Below are positions 51,534 through 59,648 of a DNA stretch of 64,000 bases, one piece after another; the first letter of the stretch is position 1, and each line of letters opens with the position of its first letter. The notes below the pieces were generated by a model. The model searched no databases and was not told the DNA's origin. It saw nothing but the letters and a program-made list of their open reading frames with translations. The stretch spans positions 1 through 64,000 of the forward strand of contig NZ_SIRE01000028.1 in NCBI RefSeq assembly GCF_004307995.1, written 5' to 3'. The translations under genes were made by a program, and so were the position numbers. This DNA is from Paenibacillus thalictri (GTDB taxonomy: Bacteria > Bacillota > Bacilli > Paenibacillales > NBRC-103111).

Positions 51534-52313
51534 ATGTTAACGACCGACAAAAAATATAACGTCCCCGCACTGGAAAAAGCGATCGCCATCATCGAGACCT
51601 TGTCCCAGCATAACGATCCCGTCGGTGTAAGCGAATTGTGCAAGCTGCTGGACATACCGAAAACTAGCGTCTTTTTTATTCTCAATACGCTCGAGCAGCA
51701 CCAGTACATTGCCAAGACGCAAGACGGCAAATATACATTAGGCACGCAATTTATAAACATCGGTTTAGCTGTCCTGAACAAAATCGACATCCGCGTGTTC
51801 GCCCGGCCTTATTTGGAAAAGCTGCAGAATGAGACCGGTTTTACCGTACATTTAGCTATTTTGGATAATTGGGAAGCGATGTATGTGGAGAAGGTGGAGA
51901 ACAACGCCTTCGTCAAATTTTCCACCTACATCGGGCAAAGACAGCCGCTTCACGTAACCGGAGTAGGCAAGGCGATAGCCGCCTATATGCCGGAACATCA
52001 GCTTGAAGAATGCCTGCGAGTCAAAGGACTTCCGGAAAAAACGGAAAAAACGATCACAAACGTGAACGATTTTAAAATTGCGCTGGAGGCGATCCGCAAG
52101 CAAGGCTACGCGGTGGAAGACGAGGAAGGCGAAAGCGGTGTGCGCTGCGTCGGAGCGCCTGTTTTTGACCATCAGGGGAATTTGAAGGCGGCCATTAGCA
52201 TTACCGCCCTGCGCACCGATTTGCCGATCCACGATATCGCCAAAGTCGGGGAGAAGGTTAAGGCGTCCGCATTGGAAATTTCCGCACAACTCGGCTATTA
52301 CGGCACGAAGTAA
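51534..52313 (+). CDS. IclR-family transcriptional regulator
   Basis: A 259-aa regulator: an N-terminal winged helix-turn-helix (about 8-65, VGVSELCKLLDIPKTSVFFI contains the recognition helix) and a C-terminal GAF-like IclR effector domain (80-255) with the GESGVRCVGAPVFDHQGN block near 198-215 that lines the effector pocket. IclR proteins typically repress or activate an adjacent catabolic operon and respond to a pathway metabolite such as a 2-keto acid. ATG 51534 has GAGGTG 7 nt upstream; the longer frame to 51456 is rejected. It diverges from the Opp/dehydratase gene run it probably controls. Confidence 0.93.
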   Translation: MLTTDKKYNVPALEKAIAIIETLSQHNDPVGVSELCKLLDIPKTSVFFILNTLEQHQYIAKTQDGKYTLGTQFINIGLAVLNKIDIRVFARPYLEKLQNETGFTVHLAILDNWEAMYVEKVENNAFVKFSTYIGQRQPLHVTGVGKAIAAYMPEHQLEECLRVKGLPEKTEKTITNVNDFKIALEAIRKQGYAVEDEEGESGVRCVGAPVFDHQGNLKAAISITALRTDLPIHDIAKVGEKVKASALEISAQLGYYGTK

Positions 52314-52649
52314 AACATAGTTTTCCGCAGCATGTCTCTCCTGCTCACTCACTCCTGCAACCCGGACATTTCCCGCCGCGGAAAGTTCCTTATAACGGAA
52401 TTGTACCTGTCGTACGCATAAAGCAAGGGATACAATGGATGCATGTGAATCCGTTTCCTGCACCCGCGAACGCTAACGTTTTCTAGAATGAACGGGCTCC
52501 GTGACACCACACTTTGTGCGCAGAGCTGCGTGAGGTTCGCTCTAATCCAAGACCAGGTGGACCCGCCCAATTATGCCGCACTTCACGTGCAGAGCTGTGT
52601 CAGACGCCGCGAACGTTCGGCTAAAATTCCGTCGTTGTAAGGAGAAAAG
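52314..52649. other. 336-nt intergenic region with an imperfect direct repeat
   Basis: Two related segments are visible around 52506-52535 and 52572-52600 (CACTTTGTGCGCAGAGCTG and GCACTTCACGTGCAGAGCTG). No coding sequence, riboswitch or clear terminator for the IclR gene was found. Confidence 0.4.
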
Positions 52650-53507
52650 ATGAAATGTAAACAGACACCTGGGAACGGGAATAAAAGCTTAAGCGCAAAT
52701 CCCCCTTTATACGGCAGCATATCTGAGAGTACCGATGTATTTGCAACCGCGGCCGTGAAGTTACGCGCCGCGGGTTGTGTTTTCGCCGAAGATGAGGCCC
52801 GGCTGCTTATTTCCGCGGCCCCGTCGCTTGCCGCTCTTGCGGCGATGATGGAGCGGCGTGTCCGGGGCGAACCCGTCGAGCACGTGATCGGCTGGGCGGA
52901 GTTCTGCGGATTGCGAATCGAGGTGGACCCGGGCGTTTTCGTTCCCCGCCAGCGCAGCGAGTTTCTCGTTCGCCAGGCTGCGGCTTTGGCCGGGCCGCAA
53001 ACCGTCATTGCCGATTTATGCTGCGGCTCGGGCGCGCTTGGCGTTGCGTTGGCCTCAGCATTGCAGCAGGCTAAGTTATATTCCGTCGACATCGACCCTG
53101 CGGCTGTGCAGTGCGCGCGCCGCAATGCCGCCGTCGTTTGCGGTCACGTATTCGAAGGTGATCTGTTCGAGCCGCTGCCCTCCTCACTGCACGGGCGCGT
53201 CGACATTGTGCTCGCCAACGCGCCATACGTTCCCACCGACGCAATCAGGCTGCTGCCTGCGGAAGCCCGCGTACACGAAGCCCGGATCGCGCTCGACGGA
53301 GGGGCGGACGGGCTCGACATCCAGCGCCGGGTAGCTGCTGAGGCGCCGCTCTGGCTGGCGCCGGGAGGCCGCCTGCTGGTCGAAACGAGCCAGCGGCAGG
53401 CGCCGCAGACCGCCGAGTTGTTCGTTCGAAGCGGACTGATTGCACAGGTTACCCGTTCCGATGAGTTGGACGCCACGATAATCATCGGTACAAAGCCCAG
53501 TGCTTAA
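52650..53507 (+). CDS. PrmC-related methyltransferase with NAPY motif
   Basis: A 285-aa protein resembling the release-factor glutamine N5-methyltransferase PrmC/HemK: an N-terminal helical substrate domain with RRVRGEPVEHVIGWAEFCGL near 68-87 and a SAM-binding domain with VIADLCCGSGALGVALA near 119-135. The catalytic tetrapeptide, normally NPPY, reads NAPY (IVLANAPYVPTDAI near 186-199). This replacement defines a separate subfamily of unknown substrate rather than PrmC itself. AAGGAG lies 6 nt before ATG 52650. There is no prfA neighbour, which agrees with it not being the housekeeping enzyme. Confidence 0.85.
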   Translation: MKCKQTPGNGNKSLSANPPLYGSISESTDVFATAAVKLRAAGCVFAEDEARLLISAAPSLAALAAMMERRVRGEPVEHVIGWAEFCGLRIEVDPGVFVPRQRSEFLVRQAAALAGPQTVIADLCCGSGALGVALASALQQAKLYSVDIDPAAVQCARRNAAVVCGHVFEGDLFEPLPSSLHGRVDIVLANAPYVPTDAIRLLPAEARVHEARIALDGGADGLDIQRRVAAEAPLWLAPGGRLLVETSQRQAPQTAELFVRSGLIAQVTRSDELDATIIIGTKPSA

Positions 53508-53677
53508 GACAGGCTGCTGTCTGGCAATGGGAGATTGGAACATTTTACCATTCAGCAAGTCCACCAAGCGCCTGCTCAGACGTATGAAAGCCAAGCATCT
53601 CTTAAAGAGGGGAAATTATCCCTCGTCCGGCCGTATCTTTTGCGGAATTGCTGAAAATGAGAAAGGAGAAGCGGGGT

Positions 53678-54604
53678 ATGTCAACAACAAACGAAACAGA
53701 TAGCCGTAAAACACTCCGCTTATTGATGCCGCAATGGCAAGGCGGCTATAACCCGCCTTATTATTTAGGCGCGCAATTGTTGAACTGGCTTGCTCCCGCT
53801 TCAGACGATATTCAAGAGGAAGTGCCGGTTTCTTTACATACAGAGGGAATAGAAATAGAAAAAGGGACTTATGCACGCGCCGACGTATTGGAACAGTTGC
53901 GGCATGCATTTACCATTTTACATAAACATCAACCGGATCGTGTCGTTGTCTTAGGCGGAGACTGTGGCGTAGAATTAGCGCCCATTGCGTATTTAAATGA
54001 AAAATACAACGGCGATCTCGCCATCCTTTGGGTGGATTCCCATCCCGACGTCAAATTACCGGATCATTACATCGGTCAACACGCGCATGTGTTAGCCGCC
54101 TTGCTTGGTGTCGGCGATGAAGAATTTATCGCATCCGTTCCGAAACTTGTTGAACCCGACCACGTCCTTTATGTCGGCTTAAACGAATGGTCTGCCGAAG
54201 AAGAAAAAGTGATGAACCAGTTTCAATTAAACGCTGTGACGCCGGAAGAATTAGTGAACGATAGTTCAGCGGTATTAAATTGGTTAGAGAAATTACGTCC
54301 TTCCAAAGTATTTATTCATTTCGATTTGGATGTCCTTGATCTAAGAGAGTTCCGCTCTCTTCTAGCAGCCTATCCGGAAACATATGAAGAGATGCTCCGA
54401 AAAGCGCCGAAAGCGTCCAGCATGGAAACGATCATCCGTGTTCTCCAAGATGTCGCAAAAGCGCATGACATTGCAGGCTTAGGAATTACAGAACATTTCC
54501 CGTGGGATGCTTATCGCTTACAAAATATGCTGCAGAGACTTCCGCTGCTGGGGGATATCAACAAAAAGGATAAAGCTCCTTACAAAAACCCGGAAATGGG
54601 CTAG
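53678..54604 (+). CDS. Arginase-family protein
   Basis: A 308-aa ureohydrolase-fold protein. Manganese-binding motifs are VVLGGDCGVELAP near 91-103, ILWVDSHPDVKLPD near 116-129 and VFIHFDLDVLDL near 209-220, so most ligands of the binuclear site are present. The family covers arginases, agmatinases and formiminoglutamases; the substrate here is not predictable. ATG 53678 follows AAAGGAG by about 10 nt. The gene is clearly richer in A/T and in TTA/AAA-type codons than its GC-rich neighbours, which suggests recent transfer. Confidence 0.85.
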   Translation: MSTTNETDSRKTLRLLMPQWQGGYNPPYYLGAQLLNWLAPASDDIQEEVPVSLHTEGIEIEKGTYARADVLEQLRHAFTILHKHQPDRVVVLGGDCGVELAPIAYLNEKYNGDLAILWVDSHPDVKLPDHYIGQHAHVLAALLGVGDEEFIASVPKLVEPDHVLYVGLNEWSAEEEKVMNQFQLNAVTPEELVNDSSAVLNWLEKLRPSKVFIHFDLDVLDLREFRSLLAAYPETYEEMLRKAPKASSMETIIRVLQDVAKAHDIAGLGITEHFPWDAYRLQNMLQRLPLLGDINKKDKAPYKNPEMG

Positions 54605-54813
54605 TGAAGCCAATTCCTTTATCAGCAACGGCAACGTCCAGCGTTAGCTGCTAGCCAGGACGTGGCTCAAACGTTCCAGCGCGCGAATGCCAATTGCCCG
54701 TCCTGCTCGTTTCCCCCGCTCCCGCCGTATTAAGTGGCATACTTGAGCCCCCAAGCACATATAACAAAGGTGTCTGATAAGTGACGCGCATATGCAAAAG
54801 GCGGTGAGCGAAT

Positions 54814-55242
54814 ATGAGGAAGCTGCGGCGGTTGTTTTCGTTTCCCGTGCTTGTCATCTTGTTTGTGGCCGGTCTGAGTTTGCTTGGAAAATCGTTTACG
54901 TCAGCCAAAGCAAACGACAAACCGGCGGTCTTCTACAAAGACGATTACCGCATTGAAGTTGCGCTCCCGGAAGGGCCGGCCAAAGCGCTGGCCGAAAATC
55001 CGTTTACGCTGACGCTTAAGGACCGGGAGGGATCGCCGGTCAGCGGGGCCAAGATCGGCATGCTGCTGTCGATGCCGGATATGTTCTGCGGCACCAGTTC
55101 TGCCGTGCTGGAGGAAACGTCGCCCGGCGTCTACCGCGGCAGCGGCGTTCCGCTGATGGCGGGAGCTTCCTCCGCCGACGTTTCGATCGACACCGGCAAG
55201 CAAGCGATTGCCGTGCGGTATCTGTTTACCGCCGTACATTAA
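54814..55242 (+). CDS. FixH/YtkA-like exported protein
   Basis: A 142-aa protein with an N-terminal signal anchor (about 8-27, VLVILFVAGLSLLGKSF) and one beta-sandwich domain: YRIEVALPEGPAKALAENPF near 46-65, FTLTLKDREGSPVSGAKIGM and the end ISIDTGKQAIAVRYLF-like strand. The pattern matches YtkA/FixH domains, found beside copper ATPases used in assembly of heme-copper oxidases. It converges on a TauE/SafE-family gene and a copper ATPase, which together resemble FixH-FixI-type modules. A bidirectional terminator follows its stop. Confidence 0.75.
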   Translation: MRKLRRLFSFPVLVILFVAGLSLLGKSFTSAKANDKPAVFYKDDYRIEVALPEGPAKALAENPFTLTLKDREGSPVSGAKIGMLLSMPDMFCGTSSAVLEETSPGVYRGSGVPLMAGASSADVSIDTGKQAIAVRYLFTAVH

Positions 55243-55244
55243 AG

Positions 55245-55296
55245 AAATCCCATCCGCTTTGGTTCGCAAGAACCTTGGGCGGATGGGATTTTTTTG
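55245..55296. terminator. Strong terminator after the FixH-like gene
   Basis: AAATCCCATCCGC and GCGGATGGGATTT pair over an inner GGTTC/GAACC hairpin, followed by seven Ts on the plus strand. Confidence 0.93.
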
Positions 55297-55370
55297 TTTA
55301 TGAAGGCCACGTGAGGTGTGGCCGCCGCCATGCGACGCCGGGAAGCGTGCTAGGGATTGGCGCTCTAAAC

Positions 55371-55584
55371 TCGCGTTCAGGATTCACGTCGGGATCCACC
55401 ACAGATTCGAGTTCGGGATCCCCACTCGAGATCCACACCGGGATCCACGCCAGATTCACGTTCGAGATTCCCACTTGAGTTCCATGTCGGGATCCACACC
55501 AAATTGCGTTCGGTATTCCCGCTTGAGATCCACGCCGGAATCCACGCCAAATTCGCGTTCGGATTCCCGCTCGACATTCACGCC
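55371..55584. repeat. Tandem array of about four 48-49-bp units
   Basis: Units share GGGATCCACGCC, AGATTCGCGTTCGG and ATTCCCGCTTGAG. Copies of the GGATCCAC landmark start near 55392, 55440, 55489 and 55537, a period of 48-49 bp. The array lies between convergent genes, ending 6 nt before the stop of the TauE/SafE gene. On the minus strand one frame would extend the repeats as IPAWISSGN-type peptides, but 49 is not a multiple of three and no start is evident. Confidence 0.88.
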
Positions 55585-55590
55585 ATGATT

Positions 55591-56271
55591 TCACCACAGC
55601 CATGGGTGGATGCTCGGAATCCAGCCGTTGGCGGCCAACCCGCGCAAAATGCATAATACGCCCATGGCGTACGCCAGCCAGCGGCCCACCCGCATCATCC
55701 GCCTGCGCAGAGCCCCGCGGATTGCGCCCGCCGTCAGGCCAACGATCATCAGTGTCGGAACGGTCGCCAGTCCAAACACCGCCATGATCGATGCCCCAGT
55801 TCCGGCGCCGCCGCTGGCCGCAGCGTTCATCTGCATCGCATACGTCAGCCCGCATGGGATGAAGCCAAGCAGCAGGCCGCTTGCCCATACAGCGGCATAA
55901 TCATTGCTGAGGCGCAGCATCCGCGTAAGCCGCTCCAGCGGTGGCCAGCGCAGCAGCTTTCCGCCGGATACCGGCAGCTCGTATTTCCAGTGCGCCCACA
56001 GCAGGATAAAAATTCCGCCGGCGATTGCCGCCGCCCCTTGAATGCCGGCCAGCTTGCTGGCTCCGTTCAAAAAGGAGCCGATCCCTCCCATCATAGCGCC
56101 AAGCAGCGTATACGTCGTCACCCGGCCCAAGTTGTACATCAGCACGGTGCGCGCCGCCCCCGCTTCCGCGTTCAGCGCCATACCCGAAACGATCCCTCCG
56201 CACATGATTGTACAGTGCGGGGCTCCGGCGATTCCGGTCAATACGGCCAATGTGAGTAAGGAGTAATCCAT
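55591..56271 (-). CDS. TauE/SafE-family (DsbD_2-like) membrane protein
   Basis: A 226-aa polytopic protein with six helices, beginning with LTGIAGAPHCTIMCGGIVSG near 13-32; the HC..MCG cysteines are the family metal/redox motif. LLLGFIPCGLTYAMQM near 133-148 carries a further conserved cysteine. Such proteins next to copper P-type ATPases are thought to serve copper or thiol transport for respiratory oxidase assembly. The ATG at 56271 is 3 nt after the copper-ATPase stop, so the two are translationally coupled. Confidence 0.85.
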   Translation of the reverse strand: MDYSLLTLAVLTGIAGAPHCTIMCGGIVSGMALNAEAGAARTVLMYNLGRVTTYTLLGAMMGGIGSFLNGASKLAGIQGAAAIAGGIFILLWAHWKYELPVSGGKLLRWPPLERLTRMLRLSNDYAAVWASGLLLGFIPCGLTYAMQMNAAASGGAGTGASIMAVFGLATVPTLMIVGLTAGAIRGALRRRMMRVGRWLAYAMGVLCILRGLAANGWIPSIHPWLW

Positions 56272-56274
56272 CGG

Positions 56275-58500
56275 TTAAGCGTTCCTCAGCCGCAGCGCAT
56301 TGCCGATGACCGTCAGCGAGCTTAGAGCCATCGCCGTACAAGCCATCCAAGGAGCAAGATTTCCGGTTATGGCAAAAGGAATCGCAACGGCGTTATAAAC
56401 AAGCGAAAGCGCCAGGTTTTGCCGGACATTACGCAAGGTCAACCGGCTTAAGCGGATCGCCTCCGCGATGCCGTTCAGATCATTTTTGAGCAAATACAGA
56501 TCGGCCGACGCCTTGGTGATGTCCGTACCCGAGCCCAGCGCCGCGCCGACATCGGCGGAGGCCATCGCCGGAGCGTCGTTGATCCCGTCCCCGACCATCA
56601 GCACCTTGCGGCCTTCTTTTTGCAGCCGCTGGACCAGTTCCAGCTTGTGCTCGGGCAGCATCTCCGCATAGGTCTCCTGGATGCCGGCTTGCCCGGCGGC
56701 GGCAACCGCGGCGGCCGTACGGTCGCCGGTGACCATGACGACACGCAAACCAAGCTCGCGAAGACGCCGGACCGCATTTCTCGAGGTCGGCTTCAGCTTA
56801 TCGGCAAAGATGACGGTGCCCGCCCACTTGCCGCCCACAGCTACACAAAGCGCCGATTTCCCCTGCTGCGCGATATGTCCGAGCTGGTCCTGCAGGCTAA
56901 TCCGGAAGCCAAGCTGCCGAAACCATTTAACCGAACCGGCCAGCACCTCGCGGCCTTCCACGATCGCCCGCAGCCCGCAGCCCGGCACGGCTTCGAACGA
57001 CTCGCACGCCGGCAGCGGCAGCCCTCTGCGCTGCGCCTCCTGCACGATTTCTTTGGCGAACGGATGCTCCGAATGCTGTTCCGCTGCGGCAAGCTGCCGG
57101 AGCAGCTCATTTTCCCCGTCCCCGCGCCCTGCCGGAGCTTCAATCGCCACGATCGCCGGCTTTCCTTCCGATAAGGTGCCGGTTTTATCGAGCAGCACCG
57201 TATCGACCCGGCTGAGGCTTTCCAAATGCGCGCCTTGCTTGAACCATATTCCGGCCAGCGCCGCCCTGCCCGAACCGACCAGGACGGAAATCGGCGTGGC
57301 CAGCCCAAGCGCGCACGGGCATGCAATCATCAGCACGGCAACGGCGGTCGCCAGGGCTAAGCCGGTTTCCCCCGGCGCCATCACATAATAGCTGGCGAGA
57401 AATGCGGCGGCGGCAACCACAATGATCACGGGTACAAATACGCCGGAAAGCCGGTCCGCCAACCGCTGAATAGGCGGTTTGGCCACCTGCGCCTCCTCCA
57501 GCAGACGCAGCATCGAGGAGGCCGTCGTATCGCTGCCCGAGCGGGTCGCTCGAATCCGCAAATAGCCGTCGGTATTGATCGTGCCGCTGACGACCATGCC
57601 GCCTTCGTGCTTATCGACGGGCAAACTTTCGCCGGTCACCGCCGATTCGTCGACCGTGGCGCTTCCTTCGGCGACGATGCCGTCGACCGGAATGATGTCG
57701 CCGGGACGTACGATCACCATATCCCCGGGTCTGACCTGCCCGACCGGGACGACCGTTTCCCGGCCGTCTTGAACGACGTTCGCCGTCCCCGCCTGCAGTC
57801 CGCTCAGCTGCCGGATGCTGCCCATCGTCTGCCGTTTCGCTTTGGCCTCCAGCCATTTTCCGAACAACACGATCGTAAAGATCATCACCCCGGTATCAAA
57901 ATACAACATACCCGCATGATGGCCCATAGCCGCTGCTCCGGCAGGATGAAAAATCAAATAATGGCTGTATAAATAGGCAGCCGTCGTGCCCAGCACCACA
58001 AGCACATCCATATTCGGCACGCCGCTGCGCAGCGCCTGGTAGGCCCTGAAATAAAACGGATACCCAATGACGAACTGGGCGTACGTGGCGATAGCCCACT
58101 GCAGCCATGGACTGAGCAGCAGCTCGGGAACCCAAACCGCGCGGGTCAGCTCATGATGGGCCATCATCGCCCATAGGAATGGCAGCGTTAATAAAGCACC
58201 AAGCAGCGCTCTTTTCTTCAACTCGTCAGCAGCTTCCGTATAAGCGGCTTCCGCCGACATTTCGGCCAGCTTTTTTTGAAGCACACCGAAGCCGAGACCG
58301 CGGATTTTGTTTTCGATCTGCTCCGGCCCGATCCGGCTTTCGTCATACACGACGCGAGCCCGCTGCAGCGCAAAATTGACGCCGATCTCCTGCACCCCTT
58401 CGAGCTTGCCGACAACCTTCTCGATCCGGGCCGAGCAAGCCGCGCAGGTCATTCCCGTTATATCGAGCAGCAGCGGTTCCGTGCCGGTTTGCTTGCTCAT
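56275..58500 (-). CDS. copA: Copper-translocating P1B-type ATPase
   Basis: A 741-aa ATPase. One N-terminal metal-binding domain has GMTCAACSARIEK near 15-27; the membrane metal site is CPC in MIACPCALGLATP near 390. The phosphorylation site is LLDKTGTLSEGK near 432, the actuator motif is AVTGESLP near 296, the nucleotide site is EQHSEHPFAKE near 475, and the hinge is VGDGINDAPAMA near 625. The CPC type exports Cu+. The start at 58500 has GGAGGTG 8 nt upstream; the longer frame to 58785 lacks a binding site. With the coupled TauE/SafE and nearby FixH-like genes it may act in oxidase copper supply as well as detoxification. Confidence 0.93.
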   Translation of the reverse strand: MSKQTGTEPLLLDITGMTCAACSARIEKVVGKLEGVQEIGVNFALQRARVVYDESRIGPEQIENKIRGLGFGVLQKKLAEMSAEAAYTEAADELKKRALLGALLTLPFLWAMMAHHELTRAVWVPELLLSPWLQWAIATYAQFVIGYPFYFRAYQALRSGVPNMDVLVVLGTTAAYLYSHYLIFHPAGAAAMGHHAGMLYFDTGVMIFTIVLFGKWLEAKAKRQTMGSIRQLSGLQAGTANVVQDGRETVVPVGQVRPGDMVIVRPGDIIPVDGIVAEGSATVDESAVTGESLPVDKHEGGMVVSGTINTDGYLRIRATRSGSDTTASSMLRLLEEAQVAKPPIQRLADRLSGVFVPVIIVVAAAAFLASYYVMAPGETGLALATAVAVLMIACPCALGLATPISVLVGSGRAALAGIWFKQGAHLESLSRVDTVLLDKTGTLSEGKPAIVAIEAPAGRGDGENELLRQLAAAEQHSEHPFAKEIVQEAQRRGLPLPACESFEAVPGCGLRAIVEGREVLAGSVKWFRQLGFRISLQDQLGHIAQQGKSALCVAVGGKWAGTVIFADKLKPTSRNAVRRLRELGLRVVMVTGDRTAAAVAAAGQAGIQETYAEMLPEHKLELVQRLQKEGRKVLMVGDGINDAPAMASADVGAALGSGTDITKASADLYLLKNDLNGIAEAIRLSRLTLRNVRQNLALSLVYNAVAIPFAITGNLAPWMACTAMALSSLTVIGNALRLRNA

Positions 58501-58597
58501 CCGTGACACCTCCATACGATTACAGACGTGAGTCCTTGTCTCTAAATATATGGGCCATGCCTTCTTTTCATGAACGGATGTTTTTGCTTCCCTATGC

Positions 58598-58633
58598 AAA
58601 AAAGCCGAAGCGCGCTGCAGCAGCGCCTTCGGC
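58598..58633 (-). terminator. Intrinsic terminator after the TagA-type gene
   Basis: GCCGAAGGCGC and GCGCGCTTCGGC pair, followed by six Ts on the minus strand. Confidence 0.9.
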
Positions 58634-58664
58634 CCTTTAATTGTAACACTTGCAATATATTGTT

Positions 58665-59411
58665 TTACTGCCTGCGCCCCTCGAAATAAGCTTTCACAGC
58701 GAATACCGGCAATGTCAGCTGACGGCGCCAACGCGACGGCTGGGACAGCAGCCTGTACAGCCATTCCAGATTTAGCCGCTGCCAAGCTTCCGGCGCCCGC
58801 TTCACCTTGCCTGCAATCACGTCGAGGCTGCCGCCGACGCCCATGGCTACCTTCGCGTTCAGCTTTGCTTTATAGCGGAAAATCAATTGCTCCGCCCGCG
58901 GCGCACCCATGGCAACGATCAGGAAATCCGGCTCGGTTGTTCCGATGTGCTCGACAATGCCAAGCTCCTCATCCGGACCGAAAAATCCGTTTTGTCTGCC
59001 TACGATCCGTACGCCCGGATAATCCCGCCTGATGATCTCGCAGGCCATCCTGCTTGTTTCTTCGTCAGCGCCCAGAAAATAAAACGACAACCCGTCCCGG
59101 CTGCCCAATTCCAATAGCTCCAGCAGCAGCTCGTAGCCCGTCACCCGTTCGGCGATCGGCTGCCCCCGCCAACGCGACGCGAGTACAATGCCGATTCCGT
59201 CCGGCGTAATAATACCCGCCTCCTGCATAATTTGCTGAAGCTCCAAATCTTCCTGATATTTCATGACGATTTCCGGATTTGCCGTAATCAGATGGAAAGG
59301 CTTATCCTCCCGTTCGGACGATGCTTTTTGCTTAAGCAAATCAACCGTTTCCCGAAACGACAACTTGGAAAACGGCACCCCCAAAATACGTACGACTTCT
59401 CTAGCGCTCAT
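58665..59411 (-). CDS. tagA: WecG/TagA/CpsF family glycosyltransferase
   Basis: A 248-aa peripheral membrane enzyme. Conserved blocks are HLITANPEIVMKYQ near 41-54 with catalytic-region Thr/Asn, ITPDGIGIVLASRWRG near 70-85 (catalytic Asp), FYFLGADEETSRMA near 111-124 and RAPEAWQRLNLEWLYRL near 209-225. TagA adds N-acetylmannosamine to GlcNAc-diphospho-undecaprenol, making the linkage disaccharide of wall teichoic acid or related secondary cell-wall polymer. ATG 59411 has GGAAGGGG upstream; the open frame to 59456 adds no supported start. SLH proteins in this window would bind such a polymer. Confidence 0.9.
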   Translation of the reverse strand: MSAREVVRILGVPFSKLSFRETVDLLKQKASSEREDKPFHLITANPEIVMKYQEDLELQQIMQEAGIITPDGIGIVLASRWRGQPIAERVTGYELLLELLELGSRDGLSFYFLGADEETSRMACEIIRRDYPGVRIVGRQNGFFGPDEELGIVEHIGTTEPDFLIVAMGAPRAEQLIFRYKAKLNAKVAMGVGGSLDVIAGKVKRAPEAWQRLNLEWLYRLLSQPSRWRRQLTLPVFAVKAYFEGRRQ

Positions 59412-59648
59412 ATTTGTCCCCTTCCAATATCCGAGCATCTTTTTCTCATAAGTCACATTATAACAGAAAACGACGGGACAAGTTAACTGTCAGTTAAGTG
59501 ACAGGAAGCTGATAGCTCGCTGACTACTATTGGCCTCTTCATTGCTCCCGTTTACAATATTATCGTATTCGCCCCGCTATCCGCCTCTATGAAAATACGG
59601 TATAATAATGGAACTGTCTTAATAGATAAAATCAGGAGTGGACCTAAC

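Noticed and set aside
53500..53677. Open frame between the PrmC-like and arginase genes
   Set aside because: No ribosome binding site and no recognisable protein; treated as leader of the arginase gene.
55298..55888. Minus-strand open frame through the 48-bp repeats and the TauE/SafE gene region
   Set aside because: It overlaps the well-supported TauE/SafE gene in another frame, and has no binding site or family match.
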